64,000 nucleotides of DNA, from positions 18,867,691 to 18,931,690 of the forward strand of contig OX453274.1 in assembly GCA_949710005.1 (NCBI GenBank). Reading direction: 5' to 3'. The position numbers and the translations under genes are program-made. The notes beneath the pieces are model-generated. The model was not told the DNA's origin, made no database searches, and saw nothing but the letters and a program-made list of their open reading frames with translations. How positions within the stretch are numbered: the stretch's first letter is position 1; every line of letters starts with the position of its first letter. This stretch comes from Ricordea florida. Its lineage: Eukaryota; Cnidaria; Anthozoa; Corallimorpharia; Ricordeidae. Positions 50,059-57,151 of this stretch are shown piece by piece.

Positions 50059-50277
50059 ATGCAAAACGAAAATAAACTTGTGAAAACTGTTACTGATTCT
50101 GCAGTACTTATTGGATTAGCAGCTGCTGTTGGTTATGTAGCTAAAAAGGCCATGAAAGAATCATTTATGAACGACCCATCCTCAAGTATTACAAATTATG
50201 CTAAATGGGTGGCTGTATTGTCAGGTAGTATGTACCTAAAAACATATTTAGAGGATCAAAATATTTTACCAAAATAA
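50059..50277 (+). CDS. 72-aa two-helix membrane protein (P2)
   Basis: Same length as the P1 copy at 16794 and differs at few positions, mostly conservative, indicating selection on the protein. Two hydrophobic segments. TCTAAAGAT (50026-50034) and the TTACTGATGTAGTAA leader precede it. The next gene starts two bases after its stop. Confidence 0.78.
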   Translation: MQNENKLVKTVTDSAVLIGLAAAVGYVAKKAMKESFMNDPSSSITNYAKWVAVLSGSMYLKTYLEDQNILPK

Positions 50278-50279
50278 AA

Positions 50280-50702
50280 ATGGCAACAATAGCAATGATG
50301 TTAGGGGGAGCTGTATTAAATGCAACTGCCTTTGTTGGTGGATCATATCTTGCAAAATATCTCTCAGGTGATAAAACAGATACAGAGAAAATAAGACACG
50401 ATAAGGCATTAGAAAAATATCAAAAAGATTATTCTGAATATCAGGAAAATAGACAGAAACTAATTGATTGGAAAGTACAAAAAAAGGATGCAAAATACCA
50501 AGCTATAAAAAATATTTCGAATACAGATGAAGCTTTGAAATTGTATAGTGAGACACATCCGACGGAGTCGGGGATAGCTTCGCTCGATGAACCAAAATTT
50601 GCGGATTATTATAGACCCAGTGACAATCAAAAGATGGGTGAAATGGTATATGTAGGAGGTGGAATGTTGGCAATAGGTTATTTAGCAAGTAAATTCTTAT
50701 AG
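50280..50702 (+). CDS. Membrane-anchored coiled-coil protein (P2)
   Basis: 140-aa homologue of the P1 gene at 17014: N-terminal hydrophobic segment, charged helix, C-terminal hydrophobic segment. Ten extra residues (TESGIASLDE region) come from a double-hairpin insert at 50559-50588. Function unknown. Confidence 0.75.
   Translation: MATIAMMLGGAVLNATAFVGGSYLAKYLSGDKTDTEKIRHDKALEKYQKDYSEYQENRQKLIDWKVQKKDAKYQAIKNISNTDEALKLYSETHPTESGIASLDEPKFADYYRPSDNQKMGEMVYVGGGMLAIGYLASKFL
50559..50588. repeat. Double-hairpin insert in the P2 coiled-coil gene
   Basis: CCGAC-gga-GTCGG, linker GGAT, AGC-ttc-GCT, then CGAT. In frame. Confidence 0.85.
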
Positions 50703-50754
50703 TTTATAGTAGGTTACAAAGATTTAAAGATTTCTTACTGATGAGTAAAAAATC

Positions 50755-51972
50755 ATGGCAGAAGGAGGAGATATACCTAAAGAAATACCAGACTTTGAAC
50801 CAACTGATCTAGACGATGATGTTGATAGAGAAAATATGGAAATGGATCCAATATCATCAACCACCCGTCTAATTAACCCCGATGATGATGAGGAAGAAGA
50901 AACTTCATTTGGTGGTAGGAATTATGAGAAAGAGGGTGCAAGACCTAAATTACCTAGTGATAAATATGATAATAGGATGGAAGCTTTGAAATACATAAAA
51001 AGGTTGTTTCCGGATTTCAACCCTTTGGATTCTCCATTTACAGCAGAATGGGATAAGGAGGGTAATTTGTTTGTTAAATTGAGTAATCAGAGAAATGCTG
51101 CAGAACATATATTGATTGATAAAGATGGAGTAATAAAACTTGATAAGGTGGGTAAAACAATCATAAAAGCTCTAGGTGCTGATTATGAATCCATGCTTAT
51201 AAAAAATAATAATCTTTTATCACAATTGAATGAAGCTAATGAACAAAATATGGAATTACTTAATGTAGTACAAGGATTGGAAGCAACCACAAAAGTATAT
51301 CCTATGGAGATTAGTCGATATGAAGAAAAAGAAAAAGAACTACGGCAATTCGCTGAGAAACAACAAGTGGAAAAAACGGAAATTAAAAGTCTTTTTGATG
51401 CAACTGTTAAACAAAATATAGAATTAAAAATACAGAAAGAGAAACTTTTGAATGAAGTAAAATTATACAAAGATGAAATAGATAAATATAAGAAGGGTAA
51501 ATTAAATTTATCAAAGTTAGAACAAAGTAAAGAGCGATTACAATCAGAGAATGATAAATTAAGAGAACTAGCAAGAAAGAGTTTTATTTACAACCAAGAA
51601 CAAAAAGCTGATCTTGAGAGTAAAAATGAAGAAATACTTAAAAATCTACCATTACGAGAGAGGGTAAAGTATATCTTCAAAAAGTATGGTTTTACAGTCT
51701 TTGCTGTTTTTAGTGCTGTTGGTGTAGTAATTGGTGTTATAGTTTCTAATCTTTCTAAAGGTCTATCCACATTAGGTAAAGGTGTTGGTAATGGGTTGAA
51801 AGCTATTGGTAAAAAACTTGGTGAAATATTACCAGGGATGGTTGGAGCGATTGTAAGCTTTCTTTTCAAAACAGCGGGCGAGGTTATTGGATTTTTGGGT
51901 AGGAATGCTTGGTTGTTGATAATGGCTGTGGTTATATATTTTGTGGAACAATTTAAAAAGAAGAGAAAGTAG
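50755..51972 (+). CDS. Coiled-coil membrane protein (P2)
   Basis: 405 aa, exactly the length of its P1 homologue at 18381. N-terminal third diverged, coiled coil and the C-terminal membrane/amphipathic part strongly conserved (FAVFSAVGVVIGVIVSNL, then SKGLSTLGKGVGNGLKAIGK). TTTAAAGAT (50723-50731) and the TTACTGATGAGTAA leader precede it. Confidence 0.8.
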   Translation: MAEGGDIPKEIPDFEPTDLDDDVDRENMEMDPISSTTRLINPDDDEEEETSFGGRNYEKEGARPKLPSDKYDNRMEALKYIKRLFPDFNPLDSPFTAEWDKEGNLFVKLSNQRNAAEHILIDKDGVIKLDKVGKTIIKALGADYESMLIKNNNLLSQLNEANEQNMELLNVVQGLEATTKVYPMEISRYEEKEKELRQFAEKQQVEKTEIKSLFDATVKQNIELKIQKEKLLNEVKLYKDEIDKYKKGKLNLSKLEQSKERLQSENDKLRELARKSFIYNQEQKADLESKNEEILKNLPLRERVKYIFKKYGFTVFAVFSAVGVVIGVIVSNLSKGLSTLGKGVGNGLKAIGKKLGEILPGMVGAIVSFLFKTAGEVIGFLGRNAWLLIMAVVIYFVEQFKKKRK

Positions 51973-51982
51973 ATTCAAAAAC

Positions 51983-52372
51983 ATGAATGATACAATATTT
52001 TTATCTATCACTATGCTAAATAATGAAGCAAGAATTTACCTAGATCCACCCCTAACCAATGTAAAAGAGATACAATTACAATATTTTTTCTTTCTTAAAT
52101 CAAACTATGTAAATCCTTTATACTTAATGTGTGATCTTATTGAGCCAAAGTCTTCATATACAGATTGTTGTAAAACCTCAAGTGAAACTATAAAACTTAA
52201 ACCCTCTCAAGTACTAGCTGTTATTCCAACATACCAAGAGCATAATTCTTTAAGAATTCCACAAACTAAAAATCCAGTCAACCACTTTACTTTATGGATT
52301 TTAGATGAAAATGGAAAAAAGCTCAATTTAAATAACCAACCCGTTCGAATTCATTTAAAGGTTAAATGTTGA
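51983..52372 (+). CDS. Shortened paralogue of the terminal beta-rich protein (P2 only)
   Basis: 129 aa starting at ATG 51983 (MNDTIFLSITMLNNEARIYL). It matches both ends of the 211-aa protein at 55070 (LSITM...EARIYLDPPL at the start; LYLMCDLIEPKSSY and LKPSQVLAVIP later) but lacks about 70 middle residues. It lies 10 bp after the coiled-coil gene; P1 has nothing here. Either a duplicated and trimmed virion protein or a distinct short family member. TTCAAAAAC lies just upstream. Confidence 0.7.
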   Translation: MNDTIFLSITMLNNEARIYLDPPLTNVKEIQLQYFFFLKSNYVNPLYLMCDLIEPKSSYTDCCKTSSETIKLKPSQVLAVIPTYQEHNSLRIPQTKNPVNHFTLWILDENGKKLNLNNQPVRIHLKVKC

Positions 52373-52382
52373 GTAGTAAAAA

Positions 52383-53018
52383 ATGGATGAGTACAATAAA
52401 ATTTATCCACAAATTTCCGGGCTATTAACTAATAATACAGACCCAAATAATTCCGCAGAGCGGGGAGACCTACGGTCGAATTTCAGACTACAAAAGTCAT
52501 GCGAAGTACTACAAAATATTGAGAATGAAATTAAACATTACGAGGATGTTAGGAAAAAGTATAATAGAGCTAGAGGTATATTTACAAAAATCAGTGTTTG
52601 TAGTGGTTTGCTTTCAGTTATTCTATCTGCAAGTGGACTTGGAACCTCTCTTACTGGATTTGGTGCTGTTGTCGGTATTCCATTAGGAGCAGTGGGAGGT
52701 ATTTGTGGTGGAATATCGGTTGGATTCGGTTCAGCTTCTAAACGACTTTCCCATAAAGTTAGTAAACATGAACAGACAGTTTCTATGGCAAAAGCAAAAG
52801 TAAACACCATTAACGACTTGGTTTCAAAGGCTCTAAAAGATAACGCAATCTCTGACCAAGAATTTTCGTTAATTTTATCAGAGGTGGATAAGTTTGAAAA
52901 ACTAAAACTAGAAATCCGACAAAAAACTCGAAAAGATACAGAAAAAAACTTAAATATGAATCAGATAAGGAGAGAAGTTCGAGAGGAAATATTAAAAGAA
53001 CTAACCGGTCCGGCGTAG
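52383..53018 (+). CDS. Conserved helical membrane-associated protein (P2)
   Basis: 211-aa homologue of the P1 gene at 19634. The N-terminal region has about 10 extra residues from a double-hairpin insert (52453-52477). The C-terminus ends in a second insert (53010-53040), which supplies the stop codon. The Gly-rich hydrophobic hairpin and the KVSKHEQT helix are conserved. Starts 10 bp after the preceding stop, with AGTAGTAAAAAATGG as leader. Confidence 0.8.
   Translation: MDEYNKIYPQISGLLTNNTDPNNSAERGDLRSNFRLQKSCEVLQNIENEIKHYEDVRKKYNRARGIFTKISVCSGLLSVILSASGLGTSLTGFGAVVGIPLGAVGGICGGISVGFGSASKRLSHKVSKHEQTVSMAKAKVNTINDLVSKALKDNAISDQEFSLILSEVDKFEKLKLEIRQKTRKDTEKNLNMNQIRREVREEILKELTGPA
52453..52477. 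repeat. Double-hairpin insert near the start of the P2 helical gene
   Basis: CCGC-aga-GCGG, linker GGA, GACC-tac-GGTC, then GAAT. Absent from P1; in frame. Confidence 0.9.
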
Positions 53019-53039
53019 CCGGGGAGGGCTTTTCCCGAT
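53010..53039. repeat. Double-hairpin insert at the end of the P2 helical gene
   Basis: CCGGC-gta-GCCGG, linker GGA, GGG-ctttt-CCC, then GAT. The TAG in the first loop and stem is used as the stop codon. Confidence 0.9.
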
Positions 53040-53108
53040 CCCACACATTAAAAATTTCATATGAGAGAACTGATGTGGGTTGTAATTGTTTTGCGGGGAT
53101 TAGAAATA

Positions 53109-53136
53109 CCAGCGAAGCTGGAGCACCCTACGGGTG
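53109..53136. repeat. Intergenic double-hairpin insert (P2)
   Basis: CCAGC-gaa-GCTGG, linker AG, CACCC-tac-GGGTG. Both stems are perfect 5-bp. P1 has plain AT-rich sequence at this place. Confidence 0.9.
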
Positions 53137-53220
53137 ATAAGAACTTAATTGACTTTACATCTTATTCTAGATAGGCTTTGCTTATTTAAAGACCATATTA
53201 TCTGAAACACAAAGAATAAG

Positions 53221-54795
53221 ATGTTATTAGACGATTTCAAAAATAGATACCCAAACGCCAACCTTGATAAATTTACATTTGTGAATGATTCATACGGGGG
53301 ATATATTAAGTGGAAAGTTAATGGAACAACAATAATGACAAATGATGATCCAACTGGAAAAACATGGACTGATGATCTTTCTCCTAATTTGAAAACGTTG
53401 TTATGGGAAGATTTAGGGTTGGATGATTCTGAATTGAGTTCATTCCCAAAGAGTTTAACTATGACTAATAGATCTTATCCAATACCAGCAATTGATTTTG
53501 ATTACTTTACAAGTGACATAACAAAAATGCTGACCTTTCTGGATATATACGTTTCAAATACAAAGAAATTCACATCAAAGATGCGTGATGTTTTTACCAA
53601 TCAAGTTGTGACTTTCAAATTTGGTAAACAAAGTAGAAAATGGTTGAATGCGCCTGATATGAATTATTGGCCACAACAACTTAACTTTGCGGTTTGGTGT
53701 GCAACATCTGGTTGTGGGATAAGTCCTTTTGAAAGTCTAAATTACCCCAAAGTAGTTAGTAGCTTTATCAAGTTTCATGTGTATTTTACAATAAGACGGA
53801 TATTATATGAATTAAGTCTTCCCCTGCCCGATGAGCAACCTTTTATAATAAATAATAATCCATATAGTAAAGTTGCATATAATCGATTGTGTGCTGAATT
53901 TGGAGTCAGTACTTCGGCTGATTTTAGATGGAAAGGTGGAAGAAATGGAGGATTGGGTGATATATTCCTTGATTATGGTTCAGGATATCATGGACAAGGA
54001 GGGGGATATCAAAATATACATATTGTACGGAATTATGATGTTGAAGCGGATCAATGGCCCGGTGAGGGTGGTAAATTCGATGATGAAGGTGGTAAGAAAG
54101 AAAAGGGTAATCTCATTTCATTTATCCGTAACGATGACTTTGCCGATTTCAAATATGCTTGGTTTATCCCAACAAGCGGACACGGACTAACTAAAGCCGG
54201 ACTTGGTAGATTGAATCGATCCGCTGAAGCTTTTGTTTACTGTATATTGGGAGCACAAGTTAACACTAGAAATTCGATTTATGGTAATGGTGGTGGAGCG
54301 ATTGAGACTCAACAAGAATTCTTGGCTTTATTTGAAAGTAGTGTGATCGAGAATGACATTTCTAGTTCTATCCAAAGGTATCAATTAGCTGTACAAGAAG
54401 CGAAATTACGGCTTGATTTAGCTATTGCTCCCGGTGTATGGTTGATGCCGAGTAATATGATAATCAATACTGAAAACGTGACAGCTTTTAACAACAAACT
54501 TATGAAAGCGAGTAATGATATGAATTTTGGTGTGAATAATTCCCTAAACACTGAATCAAAACAGGTTGGAATAAGTCATAACTTAGGATCTTCAAAGTTA
54601 AAGTTACCTCATAGAACTGAAACGAAGAAAAACCCGAAGGAACCAAAACAGGAAAACCAAAGTACCAGCTCCAGCTCCGCTGGGGAGGACTTCGTCCGAT
54701 CCGCTGAAAATAATATTGACTCAACGCAGCATGAAAAGAATATATTAGCATTTATAGTTGTCGCTGGTGGATTATCGTGGTATCTATTTCGGTAG
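53221..54795 (+). CDS. Conserved 524-aa virion-type protein with C-terminal anchor (P2)
   Basis: Homologue of the P1 gene at 20349; the first ~430 residues align almost without gaps. The Ser/Thr/Pro linker is longer and contains a double-hairpin insert (54671-54699). The C-terminal hydrophobic anchor (ILAFIVVAGGLSWYLF) is kept. The stop codon is supplied by a ~200-bp foreign insertion that begins at about 54791. Role unknown; probably structural. Confidence 0.8.
   Translation: MLLDDFKNRYPNANLDKFTFVNDSYGGYIKWKVNGTTIMTNDDPTGKTWTDDLSPNLKTLLWEDLGLDDSELSSFPKSLTMTNRSYPIPAIDFDYFTSDITKMLTFLDIYVSNTKKFTSKMRDVFTNQVVTFKFGKQSRKWLNAPDMNYWPQQLNFAVWCATSGCGISPFESLNYPKVVSSFIKFHVYFTIRRILYELSLPLPDEQPFIINNNPYSKVAYNRLCAEFGVSTSADFRWKGGRNGGLGDIFLDYGSGYHGQGGGYQNIHIVRNYDVEADQWPGEGGKFDDEGGKKEKGNLISFIRNDDFADFKYAWFIPTSGHGLTKAGLGRLNRSAEAFVYCILGAQVNTRNSIYGNGGGAIETQQEFLALFESSVIENDISSSIQRYQLAVQEAKLRLDLAIAPGVWLMPSNMIINTENVTAFNNKLMKASNDMNFGVNNSLNTESKQVGISHNLGSSKLKLPHRTETKKNPKEPKQENQSTSSSSAGEDFVRSAENNIDSTQHEKNILAFIVVAGGLSWYLFR
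54671..54699. repeat. Double-hairpin insert in the P2 524-aa gene
   Basis: CCAGC-tcc-GCTGG, linker GGA, GGAC-ttc-GTCC, then GAT. In frame within the low-complexity linker. Confidence 0.9.
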
Positions 54796-54993
54796 TTCAT
54801 GAGTATTTCACGTGATTATCATTGTTTTTGGATTAGTGTTCACGTGTAGAACAATAGATTGCATACTTTTACGACATAGCAACAAGCAAAATGTAAAGTA
54901 GATTTGAAATCGAAAAGTAGATTTTATGTTTACTTTTAAAAGGCCGGTTTCTAACGTCGCTCAGGAATGTGATTACGTCAATGCAAATTTTTG
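54791..54993. repeat. About 200-bp foreign insertion between P2 genes
   Basis: P1 reads ATTTCGTTAATG here; P2 has about 200 extra bases between ATTTCG and TTAATG. The insert has CACGTG twice and a repeated AAAGTAGATTT, but no terminal inverted repeat that I can see and no frame. It displaces the next gene's promoter box without removing it. Possibly a host short element. Confidence 0.7.
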
Positions 54994-55041
54994 TTAATGT
55001 TTTGATTATAGAAATTTAAAGATGAATATGATGTAATCAGA

Positions 55042-55050
55042 TCTAAAGAC
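55042..55050 (+). promoter_or_regulatory. Second T(C/T)TAAAGA box before the P2 terminal gene
   Basis: TTTAAAGAT at 55015-55023 matches the P1 position; an additional TCTAAAGAC at 55042-55050, with neighbouring bases, is an insertion absent from P1 and lies 20 bp before the ATG. Confidence 0.55.
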
Positions 55051-55069
55051 CAATTTCGCTGAAAACAAA

Positions 55070-55705
55070 ATGTTAAGCATAACAATGTATGAGTCAGAAA
55101 CTAGGATTTATTTTGATCCTCCGCTGAAAAATCTTCGGGAGATACAACTCCTGGATTGTAATATACAAACCAAAAGATTGATTAATTTCAAGGATAAACA
55201 GATAATATTCAATGATAAGAATCAGGGCTTCATAATAATTCAACCCGGTACATATTCGCTTCGTAATATTCAATCAATCTTTCTTAATGATCCTGATGGG
55301 GAAAAGATAACAATAATTGAGACTGATACTGTTGACTATCTATATTCAAATAAGAACTTCAAAATTAAACTTACGAGAGGGTTGGGGTTTGGTTTAGGAG
55401 TTCCTGAAGTCATAAATCCGGGTAAATTATACCCCATAAATATTCAGATTAAGGAACCCCTGAGACTTATGTGTAGTATAGTTGATAATAAGTATTCATA
55501 TATGAATAAAACTAAAAATGGAGAAATTGGGAAACTCTCACCATCACAACTACTTGCAAACATCCCCTCAAAGGATTATCCAACAATTCCAGTTCAAAAA
55601 TATGAGAGCGTCATAAACCACTTTGATTTAACAATATTAGACAATGAGTGGAAAAAACTCAATCTTAAGGGTTCTCCTATAACTTTTAGCTTAAGATTCA
55701 GATAA
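55070..55705 (+). CDS. Beta-rich minor virion protein (P2)
   Basis: 211 aa, same length as the P1 homologue at 21937, and very similar (LSITMYESETRIYFDPPLK; RLMCSIVDNKYSYMNKTKNG; LSPSQLLANIPSKDYPTIP). Beta-rich; a jelly-roll-like minor capsid role is possible. Convergent with the 212-aa minus-strand gene, with the shared palindrome between them. Confidence 0.77.
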   Translation: MLSITMYESETRIYFDPPLKNLREIQLLDCNIQTKRLINFKDKQIIFNDKNQGFIIIQPGTYSLRNIQSIFLNDPDGEKITIIETDTVDYLYSNKNFKIKLTRGLGFGLGVPEVINPGKLYPINIQIKEPLRLMCSIVDNKYSYMNKTKNGEIGKLSPSQLLANIPSKDYPTIPVQKYESVINHFDLTILDNEWKKLNLKGSPITFSLRFR

Positions 55706-55709
55706 ATTT

Positions 55710-55732
55710 CAGCGTAGCTGGTCCACCAGGCC
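55710..55732. repeat. Double-hairpin relic after the terminal gene (P2, decayed in P1)
   Basis: CAGC-gta-GCTG, linker GT, CC-acca-GG. The P1 counterpart near 22576-22598 (CGAC-gtg-GTTG, then GTCC-tta-AGG) looks like the same insert in a decayed state, which would make this one older than the P1/P2 split. Confidence 0.55.
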
Positions 55733-55735
55733 TTT

Positions 55736-55767
55736 TGTTATGTAACTATTATTTGAGTTATATAACA
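55736..55767. terminator. AT-rich palindrome between convergent genes (P2)
   Basis: TGTTATGTAACT (55736-55747) and AGTTATATAACA (55756-55767) pair over an 8-nt loop, at the same place as in P1. Confidence 0.65.
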
Positions 55768-55778
55768 TAATTTTTTTA

Positions 55779-56417
55779 TCAATCTTCTTCTCCCCAACGT
55801 TCTTTCAAATCTCTTAACTCTTCAACATCAATACACCAATCTAAATATCTAGATGGATGCCATGCTACTGACATTAGTTCATCATATAAGTCTTTATAAA
55901 ATTTCTCTTTATGTTCTAACTTATATTTATCTAAAGTTATACTTACCTCTAATGATGTAACATAAAATCTTTTATCGAAGGCATTAATATTACATTCTTT
56001 ATCATAATAAGCAAGGTAAACACCATTTTTATAATAATGATCAAGTGCTTCATGATTTTCAATAATCCAACCATATACTGGATGATTATAATAATTATAT
56101 TCTTCCTCAAAAAAATCCTCATTAGCAATTTCTAAAAGTTCTTTTACAAAATCATTAACTGATATACCATCAACACCAAAATCTTTATTTTTAGAAAAAT
56201 TAATAACTCCTTGAAAATAGTAACCATCATCATTAGCACAATATTCAACGCTCCCTAATATATCATTACAAAGCATTACATGTTTACAATATATATACTC
56301 AGAAAAATATTCTCTATTCTTTGATAAATTTTTTAACAAAGAATCTTTTATTTGTTCTATAAAATCACAAATACCAACCTTTTTATCATTTTGATATTTA
56401 ATATTTAATTCTTCCAT
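55779..56417 (-). CDS. 212-aa giant-virus-like protein (P2 only)
   Basis: Acidic, aromatic-rich protein. Its C-terminus (SVAWHPSRYLDWCIDVEELR) matches an AWHPSR...WC pattern I associate with unnamed proteins of giant viruses; the function of that family is unknown to me. TTTAAAGAT lies on its strand about 24-32 bp upstream (56441-56449). It is inserted between the terminal beta-rich gene and the SAP/zinc gene; P1 lacks it. Probably accessory cargo. Confidence 0.65.
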   Translation of the reverse strand: MEELNIKYQNDKKVGICDFIEQIKDSLLKNLSKNREYFSEYIYCKHVMLCNDILGSVEYCANDDGYYFQGVINFSKNKDFGVDGISVNDFVKELLEIANEDFFEEEYNYYNHPVYGWIIENHEALDHYYKNGVYLAYYDKECNINAFDKRFYVTSLEVSITLDKYKLEHKEKFYKDLYDELMSVAWHPSRYLDWCIDVEELRDLKERWGEED

Positions 56418-56431
56418 TTTTATATTTTATT

Positions 56432-56893
56432 TTATATCTTTAAATCATAAATTAATTTTATACGACATTCCTTACAAGAGGCTTTTTGTTTCATGTGTTC
56501 GCATATTTGTGATCCTCCACATTCTTTACATTGTTGTTTTTGTTTATTATGTATGCATATTTGTGATCCGCCACATTCTTTACACTTTTGTTTTTGCTTA
56601 TTATGCATACAATATATTGATCCTTTACATTTTTTACAAGCATACTTAATTCTATCATGTTTACATATTTGTGATCCACCGCATTCTTTGCAAAAATATT
56701 TAATTTTTCCATGAATACAAATATAATCTCTAGTAGTAGTAACTTTTTCAATTAAATCAATAATCTCCTCCTCTTTATATTTTTTAAACTCATTAATTAA
56801 ATCCATTCTACCCATTTTTGATCTTCCTTTTGTTTTTAACTCTCTTGCAATTCTTTTTAGTTCATACAAACATAAATTATTTAATTTATTCAT
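56432..56893 (-). CDS. SAP plus Cys/His zinc-repeat protein (P2)
   Basis: 153-aa homologue of the P1 gene at 22648: SAP-like region (LNNLCLYELKRIARELK, TKGRSK) and about five Cys/His repeats (GGSQICKHDRIKYACKKC and so on). It begins inside the right TIR (MNKL, against MDKL in the polymerase copy of the same repeat). Likely DNA-binding. Confidence 0.8.
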   Translation of the reverse strand: MNKLNNLCLYELKRIARELKTKGRSKMGRMDLINEFKKYKEEEIIDLIEKVTTTRDYICIHGKIKYFCKECGGSQICKHDRIKYACKKCKGSIYCMHNKQKQKCKECGGSQICIHNKQKQQCKECGGSQICEHMKQKASCKECRIKLIYDLKI

Positions 56894-57146
56894 AATTACT
56901 TCTCTGTGAGTATTTTTCTAATCTTTAAATATCATTTTTTTATTTTGTAATCTGAAAAAATCTCTGTTTAGTTTTCTGATAAATCTCTGATAAAAAGAAA
57001 ATGAACTTTTAAATTTAAGCTAAAAAATCTCTGTTCTTTTTCTGTCAAATTTAAAAATAACCCTTGAGCTAAAAAAGAACAGAGATTTTCCAGTCAAATT
57101 TTAAAAAAAACCTAAAAACGTACTTATAAACACGCTTATATAGTAG
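56879..57146 (-). repeat. P2 right terminal inverted repeat
   Basis: Complement of 41240-41508 with minor differences; ends CTTATATAGTAG before TCAAAG. Confidence 0.92.
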
Positions 57147-57151
57147 TCAAA

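Larger units (their letters stand above)
41240..57146 (+). mobile_element. Polinton/Maverick P2, complete
   Basis: A 15.9-kb element with near-identical TIRs (41240-41508, 56879-57146) and gene order collinear with P1. Main differences: it lacks the 55-aa and ssDNA-binding-like genes, gains a shortened terminal-protein paralogue and a 212-aa gene, and carries about ten GC-rich double-hairpin inserts plus a ~200-bp foreign insert at 54.8 kb. All core genes are open. Like P1 it has no recognisable protease gene. Confidence 0.95.
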
